DNA from: Lycocorax pyrrhopterus obiensis
Taxonomy: Eukaryota; Chordata; Aves; Passeriformes; Paradisaeidae
Length of the DNA: 64,000 nucleotides
Reading direction: 5' to 3'
Assembly (NCBI GenBank): GCA_014706295.1
Contig: JACSVZ010000007.1
Location: 53,768,975 to 53,832,974 of the forward strand
Positions 1-12,740 of the stretch are shown piece after piece (position 1 is the stretch's first letter; every line of letters begins with the position of its first letter). The notes beneath the pieces were generated by a model. It searched no databases. It was not told the DNA's origin and was given only the letters and a program-made list of their open reading frames with translations. A program made the translations under genes and the position numbers.

Positions 1-102
1 AAACGAAGATCATATTACCCAAACCACATGCTCCTAATTTGAGCTATTTACCTTTGATTATCTTGATTAATGATAAGCAAAACCCTCCACTGAACACTGT
101 AC

Positions 103-282
103 CTTGTGATTTCATAGAAAACACATCCAGGACTCCACATACCAATTTTTGTAACTATAGTGCCCATTTGTAAGCAAACATTCAGGTGCTCAGTACCAGC
201 GCGGGGAGGGACATTCCCCATGTGCCTGCTGAGAATAGATACTCCTACAAGATCCAAAATCTCTTAACTTCAGGGTGTTCTG
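103..282 (-). pseudogene. MOK: MOK exon: DFG / activation loop / APE segment, with stop and frameshift
   Basis: On the minus strand a TTTTGCAG acceptor precedes CAG (Gln) and a readable stretch containing KLRDFGSCRSIYSQQ, then PRWY, a TGA at 192-190, and APECLLTNGHYSYK. The family has WYRAPE here, so the TGA replaces Arg (CGA to TGA, a CpG transition). An extra A in the A-run around 150-141 then shifts the frame, and IGMWSPGCVFYEIT follows in the new frame. The family has a D-x-W-S-x-G core there; the Asp codon now reads GGT (Gly). The donor AAG|GTACAG at 103/102 is intact. The exon is 180 bp, the expected 179 plus one. Confidence 0.85.
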
Positions 283-3200
283 CTGCAAAAATAAATAATT
301 TCCACAAATTACAAACAGTAAAATATTCAAGCAATGACTGTAAAGTAATCATCATAAAAGAAATCACAGATTACTTTAACAGGAAACTTTCCAAACTCCA
401 GGGGTAGTAGTATCACAGCAGTAAAGCTGCATTAAAATAGTAAGTACCTCCACGTATTAAGATATCTGTGTCCATAGTATGTAATGCAAATACTGTTCTG
501 TACATCATGAAAAGAAAGGCCTAAGACCATAGGGACTATCACAGAAGGAAAGGCTACTAAACAGGACATCTGGATTAAGTTATTAGAATTCTTCTGTTTA
601 GCAGTCATATAATAGGTGGCTTTGGCTTCTCCTGTACTCTTCTGTGACTTAAAAGAAAAATTTATCTTCAGAAAATAAAATTTAATAAACTGAATTTAAA
701 ACTCCTTGCTTTTCAAACATTAGCAAAATAACTTTGTAAAACTGTCAGGAGAGATGGTTACAATGAAATTTTCTGCAAGCCACTATCTTCTGCTCTCTTT
801 TGTATGTGTAACTTCCACTAAGTATAGGAATTGAATGTAGAAACAAAGAGCTGCAAAACTAAACCCTATTTCTTGTGACTAAGACAGAAAGGAAAATATA
901 TATTAAGAGTGGATAAAGAACAGGTTTTTAGGTTGGAGGGAACACATGCAGGGTGTAATGCATCTCAGCCATTTCAGGTTTTAGCCAATAACAAAATTGT
1001 TTGTTCATTCCCCTAGACCAGGAATAAAGTAACCATCTATGTGTTTCTTTAAAAACTTTACTTTTATTCATGAAGAAACATTACCTTCTCAGAGTAAAGA
1101 GAAAAATACTTATATACTTCACTTTTAGTTAAATATCCTCACATAAAATGAATTACCTTTATTATTAGGTTTTCTGGTTGCCCATCTCTCTGAAATACTC
1201 CATTTCTGTACTAATACAAACACAGCAGAGAGAAGAATTCAGTAAAAAGAAAAACATTATCAGTGCTTCCAGTTATTTGTAAAAAAACCCCAAAACTTAA
1301 AGAAACCAGCACTTTTTTCAGACTTATCAACAGAATAGTAAAAAATTAAATTTTGCCATCATGGTGAGACAACAGCTACAGATATGGGAATGGGGAATGG
1401 GCAAGTCCAGGAAGGAGAGGCCAGGCTTTCTGCTTCTGCTCTCACCAGGGCTACCAGAGGGATTGCAAGGGCCATCCCCTCCCAGGAGGGCTTCCTGCAG
1501 CAGGTACTAGAGCTCCTTTGGGATGCTGGCAGCAGCTCTGGCTGCCTGCTGCCTCCCAGGGCTCTGCTGCAGGCAAAGATGTATCTGGGCCATGGCCTTT
1601 TCTCTGCCTGCAGCAGTCTGCTGCTGCCCGAGACAATTCTGTCTCTGCTTAGAGATGACCCTGAAATAAATGTATGCTACATTTGCTGTAAAGCTGTTGC
1701 TGAACCAGGTCTTTTACCTACGTACACAATCTAGAGATTTGCATAACTGGTACATGTTGTTCCTAATTTTTTTTTCAGGCAATGGCTTTCTCCTTCCTAG
1801 AATAAAATTTCAGGTTGTGTGAGTCCTTTTTAGTAAAGAACAGAATACAAATACCATAGTCTTCAGCCTCTCGAGGTGCATTGATATCACCTTTTTCAAT
1901 TATACTACTTCTGTAATTTATAGCTAGCTTTGTAATTAATTTTCCACTCAACTTCTGACATAATTTATATTTCAGTATGCACCAGAACAGCTCAGCTAAC
2001 AACTGTCAATTCAATACTCTGTAAGATGCCTTAGTTTTTACTGCATGTATTACTTGCAGTGTCTATTTCCTCAAGTTCTAGCAGAACTGCAATACTTCAC
2101 TTCTAAATATCTCATTTCCTCTCTACTCAAAGTAATTGTCCTTAAGGCTGAAAATTTGTATCAATCACCTCAAGTTACTGCAATGGTTAAATGACTGTGA
2201 TTCACATCTGAATTGCAAATTAAAGGCTAACCTATGTAGTTTAGCTTGCTGTTGCCGTTACGCAATAATTACAGTTATAAAATTTATCTATTTTTCAGAG
2301 CCATTCAGTAACTGCTCAGCTTTTTTCTTTTACAGGCTCCAAAGGCCTTTTAATCTTGCTGTAATGCCTTTATGTAATGCTGCAATGCCATCAACGGAGG
2401 CAGAAATGATCACATTTTTGAAAAACAAAGCAGGTACTGATCTGCATGATGACAGTAGTATGAGTAATTGGCTGGGGAGGAGGAGGGAGATTATCAGGAC
2501 AGTAACTCATTGAGGCCAGAGCCCCAGCAGCCAGTGCGATTTGTGTTCCCAACTGATTACAGTGCTCCTCCAGGCAGCCACATAATCCACTGAGCAGGAT
2601 TAGATCACAAAGCACTTGGAACAGAGTACCATTTACATCGGGAATTGTAGTAGTAGTGCCCTTGTAGAGATAAATGGTGCTTTCAACATCAGGATTTTTG
2701 TCATTTATAGTGGAAAAAATATTATAAAATGCTGCTATTCAAATCAATTTAGATTATTATTCATATTTAAGGAATTGGGCCTTCATAAGAAGTCATGCTC
2801 AGCTGCTTTTTTTTTTACATGTCACTAGTAAAATCTGGAGCAAATGCTCTTCTGCTTCCAGATTTATCATTGGAGAAACCTTATTTGGCAGTAATGGTGA
2901 AGTGAATCCTAAGGCAGTGGCACTTGAAGCTTCCATCATTTCTCTTGAGAGATCCTCCACACCTCTCTCAGAGCCCTGTTTTTCTTTGCTTTAAATGACC
3001 AAACTGCTGTTGTTTAAACAAAGGGCAAGACTGTTTTTCAGTTATTAAATGCTTCCGCTATAAATTAACAGCAAGAGAATTATGACTTTGTGTGAAGACA
3101 AATAGCCTTATCTTGATTGAAGTAACATGGATCTCTTGGTTTTTTAAGGAAAAACCAAAAGTATCAGCTTTCCACATTAGTAGCATTACAGTGAACTGTC

Positions 3201-4561
3201 CTCATAATTACAGAAGTGTCTCCATACTCCTTGTCAAATTAAAAATTCATTTTCAGTCCACTTCAGTTCACTTTCCTATTACATTCTATGATTGGACAAG
3301 CTCCACCCCATGTGCCACTACCTTATACAACATTAAAAATAAGGCACTGTATCACGGTAAACACAGTCCAGAATCAAAATTCAGACCATAAAGAAGAATC
3401 AGCAATTTACAGAAGTTCAGGTAAACCCAGATTAATGTTCAGATAATCCCTAACTGCAGCATTTCAGATTACTGTTGAACACAGATTTCATTTTGAACTG
3501 ATTGACCATGCCATAGGAAAGGAGGTTACTACAACTAGGTGGTGTGAAAACAATCTTCTTCTTTGAAAACTTTGAAAGAAATTGTATTTTAAAATTAAAA
3601 ATAAATAAATCTGAACATACTGAAATGATGACTCTAATTTCCATCTGAATACCATGCTAAATATAGCAAACCCAAAATGTCTTATTAAAACCAGTACACA
3701 CTAATGTCTACTTCAGCAATCAGCAAACAACTCAATTTTCGTCTCACATTCTTATCTAGGTCAGAAACAGAGTTACTCCTTTTGTTAGAGATCTGAATAC
3801 TCAGTGTCACCAATGTCATGTTCAGGAGCAAGTCTTCATTACACTGAATGACAGTTGCATGTTCAGTTATTTAAATTAATCTCCCATCTGTTAAGACATT
3901 ACAAATTCTTAATTACTCATTTTAAAAAATCCTCTTTTACTTATGAATTGTAAGCCCCTTCATTTGCTGTATACAATTCCTTTACTGTTTATATAAGATC
4001 TGGTTTTAAATCAGCTTTTGTTCTAAATTTTTTGTAGGAACTCTTCCTTAAGCTTTATGGTCTCCGACCTGCTTTGACAAACAGCTCCAGGATTTTTAAA
4101 TATAGGAGGTATCAGGGAACAGTGTTATTTTATAAACAAAACTTAGTGAAAGGCTTTTTTACTAGGTATAAAAACTGAAAATACTTATTCATTGATTCAA
4201 TAGTTTTGAAACAAATAGGAATAATTTTCTTATTACCTCACTTCAGCCCTGACCTAACAAATAATCTGTTTAAGTTTTATTTTTTGTTACATAAAGCAAT
4301 TATTTTGTGTTTTGCAGTCAGGGTTGTTTGACTGTAGAATAGATGGCTACGGACTTGACTCCTGGGAAACCTGCATGCACCCATACCTTAAACAATTGAT
4401 TATATTCCACTGGCAAGAACAAAAGGGTAAAGCAGTACAGCACAAAATTCCCTATGAGTTTTATAGTCTGTAACAGTGAACAACCAAGGGAAAAATAATT
4501 AATTCCACTTTGTGATCTACACAAGGAGAGTTTGTGTGTTTCTTAAGCACATGCTACATAC
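283..4561. other. MOK intronic sequence, no other gene
   Basis: AT-rich sequence between two recognised MOK exons. Apart from the weak remnant near 1.9 kb I see only short chance reading frames. A locally GC-richer patch at about 1380-1640 gives a 116-codon frame without recognisable homology or codon structure. Confidence 0.6.
1850..1990 (-). pseudogene. possible remnant of the MOK HRDVKPEN catalytic-loop exon
   Basis: The minus strand reads ACAGAAGTAGTATAATTGAA followed by a GATATCAA..CC..GAG pattern. This is similar at the nucleotide level to the expected coding sequence for H-R-N-G-I-F-H-R-D-V-K-P-E. An upstream part resembles Y-x-x-L-C. The position between 282 and 4562 is right, but there are insertions, no catalytic HRD remains and no confident splice sites. 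Treat as a candidate only. Confidence 0.25.
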
Positions 4562-4632
4562 CTTTTATCAGCTCATAAATATTCATGGACATAAATTCAC
4601 ATAACAGTGAAAGGGAGCCAGCATTTTCATCA
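4562..4632 (-). pseudogene. MOK: MOK exon encoding the GSLSLLCEF..MNIYELI segment
   Basis: The minus strand shows acceptor TTTCTGCAG, then codons for DENAGSLSLLCEFMSMNIYELIK (split here as DENAGSLSLLCEF and MSMNIYELIK), and donor G|GTATGT. The length is 71 bp with no stop or frameshift. It corresponds to the kinase hinge and start of the C-lobe in MOK. The usual Met-Asp-Met-Asn reads Met-Ser-Met-Asn. This is the best preserved of the exons found. Confidence 0.8.
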
Positions 4633-7600
4633 CTGCAGAAACAAATAAGGAGACTTTAAGCTAGAAATAAAGCTGACACATTGATTTGTACACAGCACAG
4701 AAAAAAAGTACGTAGTTTAACCAGTATTAAAATGGATATTTTCATTTTTAATTGATACTGTCTCACAGAAATTTTTAAACTTAAGTCTGACGTATCATAG
4801 TTTTCGTTTATACTATCCAAAGTGCCCACTGCAGAAGTTAACTGATTTATTCTGTGAAGCTTTTTGAAGACATGTTTTCTGGGCATATCACACTGTTCAG
4901 TATCAAGAAATTTCCAGTAAATTAATTGATACAAGCTTACAATAAAAGAGAGGGAAGCCATTACACCATATGTGAAAATACTTCGTACTTAGATCTCCAG
5001 TAGTGTTCTACTGCATGGAAATGAGTATCTGTCTGGAATCACTGTTTTGCTGACAACAGCAATTTAAAGTATAATCATGATGTAAGACATCTGACACTTT
5101 ATTTTCCATTTCACTGCCCTGCAGAGGCAGACATCTTTAAGTCTTCAGTTTTTCTTGTAAGATAATTGCATTACAGTACATCTCCCCTGCAATGTTATGT
5201 TAACCCAGCCAATAATAGGTTGAGGGTACAATGTGCAGTTCAGCTTGCAGACAGACTGCAGGAGCTCAGCAACCTGGCTGGCCAGCTGGATTACACTTAG
5301 TTAACACCACAGCAGCTAAGGCTGAGAATTCCAGAAAGCCAAACTGCTGACACGATTAGCGGCTTCCCATGTATTTGTAGAAAATGGGCCTGGCAGTAAC
5401 AGTGTAGTACCTGAGCCTTGAACAGAGAAATAAGACAGCCTGAAGGGCAAGAAAAAATACTTCAGAGCAGTCAACAAGTTTTGTGTCAAGTATTTGAATA
5501 ATGAAGGATATGTCTGCTGTTGCATAGTGATGAAATGTAACATGCAGTAGCGGAGTACCTGCTGTCATAAAACGTGATCACTCTGTGAGACAGAACATGT
5601 CCCCAGAAGACAGTGAAGTGCTTAATGAGGACAAGGAACCCAACTTTATCACTGACGCCTCTTTCCAAAAGCATAGCTCAGCTACTGCCTAATTCTGAGA
5701 TCTAAACTTCAACTACTTGCACAGGGGTGTCTGTAAAGTTGTCTATGAAATGGTACTGCCAAATAGTTTGCCTTGATCCCTAGTTCAAATTGGTAAGTCA
5801 AGCCAAGATCTTTACGTACCAGAGGCTATTTCAGCTCTGAGTGTGCCTAATCAGAACACTGAGCCATGGTGTACAGTTAAAGCACTAACTGGATATGGGA
5901 CATGGGTTGAAATCACCAGCAAATATTACATAGTATGAGATGAAATTTAACTATGCTTTACATATATTTAGTTTGTAATTTTAATATTGATGTTGAAACA
6001 TTTTTGGTCTGTTGGAAAAGAGCCACAGAAAGCAAGAGCTACATCAGACTCTCTTAACAAAGGCAGGCATGTAGACTTCAGATTTTGAGAAACATGTTGG
6101 TTTTTTTCTTTCTTTTGAAATAAAAAGCTGGCTAAGAATCTATAAGTTGTCTCTAGACCCAAAAGTTACTGGATATTGTTCAAATATAGGAATAAGGAAG
6201 AAAGAAATCAATGCACCATGCATACAAAACAACTTTATGTAAACATAAAGATAGTAAGATGTGGACTCAGCCTCCTCTACATCCTTAGTGCTTGTATTTA
6301 TCTCAGATTATTCACTTGTTCTACACTAAAGTTGAATTAAACAGAAAAGAGAAAGACTGACTTGCAGTCAGGGACTGGATTATAGTTGACTTTTTTCCCT
6401 GCCATGAGGCTGTCAGAACTTTAGTCTGTCACTGAACTTTAAAACGCAGGGCCTGATAGATTGTTTGCTTGCTGTTTCTTTACTGAGCAAATCAGTAATT
6501 AGTAAATGGCTTTATTCCTTCTTGCAGCCTGGAGTAGCTGGGCTTACCCCAAGAAGAAAAGTAGAAATGTGTTGAGCTCCAGATACCAGTTACCATGTCA
6601 AGGAGCTACCCAGCAGGAATTTTGTGTTGCATAAGAGTATGTATGATACTGTTTACTCTGCGCTACTGTAGCATACATTCCATCATCGCTCAGTGTGATG
6701 CATTGCCAAATTTAACATTTAAAATTAAGTTTTGATGGAAACCTTTTGAATGAAAAATAGACACTATTCAATTATTGTGTATATTATTTCATTGTCCTCC
6801 TAGGCTTTAATAAACAAAAAAAACCATGCTACAGAAACTCTGGGGAGGAAGCAGGAAACAAAGAGCTTTGCACACTATTGAATGCATCAGAGCAGGACAT
6901 ACGTCTTTTCCCAGTCGGACTTACAGCTAAACACCAAAACAATATGTTCCACTTTGAAACAAGGAGAAATACCTTGTATGGGCAGGTTCTGTTTAAAATA
7001 ATGTTGTTATCTGTTGTTAAAAGAGTTCACTTCATCAAAGGAATTTGTCAGTCAATTTATCAAAGGGTTAAAGGCCTAAAAGATGTTTTAGATGAAAAGA
7101 TGAAAGAGTCTGCTTGTTGTGCCTTACCACTGAGTTGTATACATCTGCCCTTGATACAGTTAAGCAGATAGTTTAAATATTGCTTTGATCATAAACTGGA
7201 CAATTTTGTCAGTTGTTGGTAATGTATAAATTGACCAACAGATCTCTAACAATAAAACAGAGAATCAGAAGCCACATTCCTTGAAGATATTTGAGTTCTC
7301 TTTTTTTAACTTACATTCTTTGAAGCTCTGAGTTACATTTTGAAATCTCACCCAAGAGCAAAATGTCCCATCTCACTTTGTATGTACAAATGAGTCATTC
7401 CCAATGATTTCATTAGGAGCTTAATATATTTAACTGAGAATACAAAATCAGTAACCCAAGAAGCACTGGTTGGCACTTATATTCTTGGAGGACAATGTCA
7501 AGTCTATGTCTACTTACACACAGCCCTCTCCTCTATTTTCCTAACTGATAAAAAGCACCTATTTTTTGTGACCATAAAACATCTGGATGATGGATGCAAA

Positions 7601-8065
7601 TATAAATGCAAATATGAAGTAGAACTAATGCTATACATTGACTATGGATAAATACACTGGTTTTAACCTGCATTAAAACAGTATTTAAAGAGACTGAAGA
7701 AAGTATTACCCAAGGAGAGGACTGACACATTTCCTCCAATTATTATTTACAGCTAAAAGAAAAACAACACAAGTATATTCAGTGCATTTGGCAAGGCAGA
7801 GATCAACTATTTATTCCTCATTCATCTTGTTTCACCCTAGACCCAGTGGCCAGGCACCATTTAATACAGTGGGTGACATCAATTAGAGTACTCAAGGAAA
7901 TAACCCCCCAGTGCCAAACAGGAAGGCAGAGTTCCCTTTCTGTACCACATGCAAACCTTTTTAATTCATGTGTATTTAAAAAGCTTCACTTAGTCTTAAT
8001 TTCGTATTCCCTCACTGAATTTAAACAAGATTTTCTGTAGAATTTCCATTATTAATTATGCATAC
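4633..8065. other. MOK intronic sequence, no other gene
   Basis: AT-rich, non-repetitive sequence between MOK exons. The only item of note is the weak exon remnant near 6.4 kb. No RNA gene or recognisable transposon is visible. Confidence 0.6.
6403..6470 (-). pseudogene. possible remnant of the MOK REIQALRRLNPHPN exon
   Basis: The minus strand contains AAACAATCT, then ATC, then AGGCCCTGCGT, matching in order the codons expected for N-N-L, I and Q-A-L-R with small deletions. A further stretch resembles I-L-T-L. It lies between the two better exons, as collinearity requires. Splice sites are not clear and the match is short; chance similarity is possible. Confidence 0.3.
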
Positions 8066-8169
8066 CTTTCAAAATGTTGCTTCATGTGTTTACTTGCATA
8101 GTACTTTCCCTCCCTAAGACTCAGTTTCTCCAGAACATCAGAAAATGTTCCCTCTCCTTATCTTACCAA
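8066..8169 (-). pseudogene. MOK: MOK exon: glycine-rich loop to lysine strand, frameshifted
   Basis: Minus-strand acceptor AAATACCAG precedes TTGG..; the exon then encodes GEGTFSDVLEKLSLREGK and YYASKHMKQHFE and ends at donor AG|GTATGC. An ancestral Ile-Gly-Lys-Ile-Gly-Glu-Gly start is inferred, with the Ile codon split 1/2 over the intron. The observed bases need one A removed near 8158-8161 to restore that phase. As it stands, the frame of the downstream part reads a TAA immediately before GEGTF. The family Ala-Cys-Lys motif reads Ala-Ser-Lys. Confidence 0.82.
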
Positions 8170-11100
8170 CTGGTATTTTAAAAACAAAAATACACTGTTT
8201 CAGTATGTTTGAAATTGTTATGAAGACTGTTTATCAATCCTTATTTGACTTTTCAAATTCTGAGTAATGGAAAACTTTCAAATAAAAGAGGTATTTTCTT
8301 AACATATAAGTTGAGAGAAAATAAAATGAAAAACAGCAAATGAAGTTTTGCTGCCCAGATTATTTTGCTGCCTATATTCCAGAAAGTAGAATACAGTAAT
8401 TCTTAGACAATAAACTACCACCTCCTTGTTCAGAGACATAATGCCTCTTCACACTGTCCTTCATACCTTTTTTATGCTGCAGCACATCAGCAATTCCTAT
8501 TTGAATTTATTCTTTGCTTCTTTCACAAAAAAAAAACAAAACAAAAGAACTTCCTTTATTTACAATGTACTGAAAACAAAATTATCTTGGAAAGCAAGTA
8601 TATCATGGAATCATTGTTCCATGGGGGTTATTTGTTGGGTTTTTCGTGGAGGTGTTGTTTGGTCTGGTTTTTTTTAATTTTAAGCAAAGCAGTTTCTGAT
8701 TTTAAATTCAGATATGAGATTTCCACTGGGCCAAAAGTAATGTTTGGCTTTGATAATGAAGTGCTTTAAATACAAGGATGTGAAAAATCAGTCAATTCTA
8801 ATTCTGCACAACTTTAAGAGATGAAGCAGATAAGGATTATCAAAAAAGTTTTATTTATATTAATTTTCAGGTCTTCTAATTTCCATCAGAATTGACTTTT
8901 TTATTTCCTCCTTTATTCTCCTTCAGCTTTGTGATTAACTGTTCCTTACCAATCCCAGTGCCTAGTTTCCTTCACCCACCTCATCCTCCTATTTCCTTTT
9001 ATTTTTAGCACATACAGATTCTGTCCTTGATAATTTTTTCAGTAATTTCACCTGAGCAAAATCCAGTTCTGGTTAGCTTTATGCTACTGTTGCTTTTGAC
9101 ATGGTCTTATTATTCAAGAAAGATGCAAACCCAGTCATTTTGAGGGAGGCAGGGCAGAAAACCTCTTTTATCATATTCAGCCCTTTATGGGTGTCAGAAT
9201 AACTGTGGGAGTCTCAAGCTATGTTGATAGCAGTAAATTCAGTGAAGCTGCCTGTTATTAGTTACTGTGACAACAGTCCCTGGCAAGGATTTGGCCTGTG
9301 ACAATCAGCACTTTCCAAGGCACCTTCCCTGCCTGGTGCGAGGACTCCTTCTAAGGTCAGTTCTCAAGCAGTTTCTGTCCTACTGCCTTGTTTTGGAAGA
9401 TAAGAGAATTTACTAGCAGAGATGGGGGCCATTTCATGCCAGTTGCTCTTTGTGTCCAAGAAGATTTCCAGATATGCTTAATTTACAAGTATAAACACAG
9501 CCTTATAGTGGAGAAAGCCTGCCAAGAAATTCTGCAGAGGGAAAAGTTACTTAGGCAGGGATATTCCAATGCTGTCTTCCAACTAACAATCAGTTTGTGT
9601 TGTCTTATTCTCTTTTCATCTCCCCAGCTTTCACACTTGCTCTTGTTAAACTCTTGTTAAACAACAAAGTGTTTTCTTTCCTTGTGAGCCAAATGCATGT
9701 ATTTTAATTAGTAGAAACCTTCCCCTTGCAACCCCTCTTTCTCCAATACAGTAGCAGCACTTACATGAGAATTGTCAGTTGCTCTTCTCATTTTTATCAT
9801 CTGCTGCTTCTGTTTTCTGATCACTATTGATCATGCTGCATCATAAACTAATTAGGCCATCTAAATTTGAAAAACTGAAAATAGCAGAGCAATTTAAAAT
9901 ACAGACAATTTACATATAGATCTATTTTAAAAGCAGAAACTGAATTTGAAAACTTCAGAAAAATTCAGAAACTGAATTTGTGGGTAAAGGAGGCAATCTC
10001 TAACAGACACTCCCAAATGGGGAGGAGACCATGGGACTGTTTTAATTGTTTTGGCTGTTATTTGATAACTGGTCAGTTAGTGCTTCAAGCGAGCTGATCC
10101 TCAGCCTTCACTAACGAGACTGAGGAAACAATGTCTCGTCAGCAAAAATCACCATGCTCTCTATTCCCACCTTAAGTTTTAATTTCCTATCTAAATTGCT
10201 AAATATAAGATGGACATTGTAAATTCAGACTACTTAAATACTACTCTCACAGAATTCAGTGTAAATGGATTTTTTTGGTAGCAACGGATACCCTCCAACC
10301 AGTCAGAAACACAGTGGCTATGTTATATGTTCTTATAATGTCAGAGCCAGCCCTGGGGCCAAAATATACCCAAGACAGATACAAAAAAAAGTTAGCTATT
10401 TGTTGATTTACTCTTTTATTCTAATAAATGGCCATCCTGTTTTTTTGTTGGTTTGGTTTTTTTTTCTTACATGCAAGTAATTGATTCTCTGGCATTAAAA
10501 AAAAAAAATTCAAATCATATGATCTGAAAATAAGATCTTAATATCTATGGCATACCAGCCACAGGTGTTAATGAACCTAAGTACTTGGGCAGAGAAATGC
10601 AGGGAAAGCATTACTGTACAAATTTATTGAAAATATCTTTAGGTGTATACAGAAGTCAGATAGTATATGTTTATACTATTTGGTTATGTTTATATATTTT
10701 CTTCTATAAATGTATTTTACTCATACAAAAGAAGCCCAGATCACAGTGGAGAGCCGAAAACAACTTGAGTTGTTTAAATTTTAAACTGCAGAGTTCTAAT
10801 ACTGTACAAAGAGTTAATCCTTTACACATTTTAAAACATTCTTACAGCACTGAAGATCTTTTCCGTGTAAGTGTATAAAGCTTGTTATTGTAATTCTTTT
10901 ACAACAGAGTGCTCTGTAGACAAAATAAATACCCCACACATAACAAACAACTGGGGCTTTAACCTGGCACTTATGAGATCCATCCAGTGAAAAGAATGAA
11001 GCAAAGGCCTGAATAATTTCAACTGACTGAATAAAGTGCAGAATCAGGAAAGAAAATTGCATTATTTGAAATGTCTCTTTGATGAATAAAGTCAATGTGT

Positions 11101-12700
11101 AAACTCTGAACAAAACAGGTCACTAAAATAAGAGAGAATTTCTCCAGGGACACAGTGAGAATGATCACATGACAAGTTAGTTATTGTTTAATCAGCAGCT
11201 GAAAGAAAATCAGGTATTGTAAGAATAACAGCATAGAAGTTTATATAGAATAAGAAGAAATACAATTTAGATGCACTAACAAAGTTTGATTTTGCATTCA
11301 TAAGCCAAGATTTTTGGAGATTCTTAAAAATCCACTTCAGCACCATCCTGATCATGATGTGATCATATCCTGAGAGTGACCAGGCAACAAAAAGAACCCA
11401 CCAAAACAAAAAACTTCAAATACACACTGAACAAAAAAAGCCAGATCAGAGCCTGGCAACTTTAAGCTATGAAAATTATTACAGCTACAAAACAAAACTT
11501 ATTTCCAGTTAGATTACCTGAATTTGTTGTACTCAAAGATGAAGACTGAAAGAAAGGTTAAAAATTTTATGAGCATTGTAAGACTGAAAGCTTTGAGGAT
11601 AAATTAAAGAAGAGTTTTAATTACATTTGCATAGAACATTAAAGAATAAAAGAGACCTGATCCCTGGGCAGCAGTTCTTTCATGCATCTGTAACAACAGA
11701 TGTTATCTAACCTCTCCCCTCCCCTCTGTTTCAGCACAAATAGATGTTCAAGCTTGGAATCGTTAGTGGAAAGGGAAATAAAGGTTGGGAAGAACAAGTT
11801 GTAGCAATATGAACTCACCTAACACCCCCCAAAAAGTGGCCATGAATCATTCAACAGAATAAGAGTTTAATGTGCAAGAGGCTAAAGAACCCAGGAAATA
11901 AGGAACAATCTAAATATAAATTACAGGCAAGTGATGGAATTCAAAGACAACACCCGATCACTGCAACTAGAGAGTGCAGAAAATTAATAATCATTTAGAA
12001 TTAAAGAATCCAATACAAAATTACAGAAAAGACAGCACTACAGTAGTCAAAAGAGGGTATTATAAAAATCTAAAGCAGATATTTTGTTACAAAGATGCCA
12101 AGATACTGAGGAACAAAAAGCTATGATGTTTAATTATGACACTGATACACGTAGGAAGAGAGAAATAAAGAAGAAATGAAGAAAGCAAGAAGTTGAGCTT
12201 CAAGGCCATGGTACGTAATTACTGCACTCAGAGACACGCCAGATGTGCAGGCTGTGACATGAGATGATGTGAAGAAGGATGCTAAGCAATGGAAGGCAAG
12301 GCGTGCTGATCCAAGAAAACTTAGCAATTCCTGAGAAAGCACTTGGGAGAGACCAGCACCTAGGGCGATGCCCCGCAGGAGCCGAGAGAAAGACCTATTC
12401 GCACCCTGTTGCGGAGGAGTGGGACGCAGGGACTAGCGTTGGCATGCGAGACTCAGGAGCTGTCCACGGGCTGCAGGGACGGCATTTCCAGGGGCTATAG
12501 AAGCACCTACGGCCCCCTCAGCGCGGGTACTCCCTAAGAACACAGCCCCCTTGGTGACCGCCAGCCTCCCTGGAGGCTCCGGGCTCGCACCACCCCTCAG
12601 AAAGGGCCCGAGACCTTCCCCCGTACCCCCTTACTGTGCATCCCGCGCTGTCCCGCAGGTGCCGGGGCTGGCGGATGAGCGGCCAGGCCCGACGCAGCCC
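8170..12700. other. presumed first intron of MOK
   Basis: About 4.5 kb of AT-rich sequence between the glycine-loop exon and the GC-rich promoter-like region. I could not find the short exon encoding the MOK N-terminus (Met-Lys-Asn-Tyr-Lys-Ala type). It may be lost, or too short and diverged to see. No other gene or repeat is recognisable. Confidence 0.5.
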
Positions 12701-12722
12701 CGCTCCCGGCGCTCCCCTCAGG

Positions 12723-12733
12723 CCGCCATGTTG
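12723..12733 (+). promoter_or_regulatory. YY1 consensus site
   Basis: CCGCCATGTTG matches the YY1 promoter consensus CCGCCATNTTG exactly. Such sites commonly overlap transcription or translation starts in CpG-island promoters. Confidence 0.6.
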
Positions 12734-12740
12734 TGTTCCA

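Larger units (their letters stand above)
103..8169 (-). pseudogene. MOK: MOK kinase gene, 5' half, decayed (runs off the left edge)
   Basis: MOK is a MAK/MRK-family Ser/Thr kinase linked to primary cilia. Three exons are recognisable on the minus strand, in the correct order: 8169-8066 (glycine-rich loop to the KQMKQ-like segment), 4632-4562 (segment ending MNIYELI), and 282-103 (DFG motif through WYRAPE to the W-S-x-G-C-V-F-Y-E-I block). Each has AG/GT splice sites at the expected place. The reading frame is broken by one-base insertions in the first and third of these and by an in-frame TGA in the third. The invariant subdomain IX Asp is replaced by Gly. The exons carrying the HRDVKPEN and REIQALRRL segments are missing or survive only as weak remnants near 1.9 kb and 6.4 kb. 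The 3' half lies beyond position 1. Several independent lesions, one of them a substitution, favour a true unitary pseudogene over a sequencing error. Confidence 0.8.

Noticed and set aside
1384..1734. 116-codon plus-strand frame in a GC-richer patch
   Set aside because: Leu/Ser/Ala-rich, no domain, an overlapping open frame on the other strand, and located inside a MOK intron.
7533..7739. Minus-strand frame with HHPDVL, reminiscent of the MOK NPHPNIL segment
   Set aside because: Only four or five residues match and the upstream codons do not fit. The candidate at 6403-6470 fits better.
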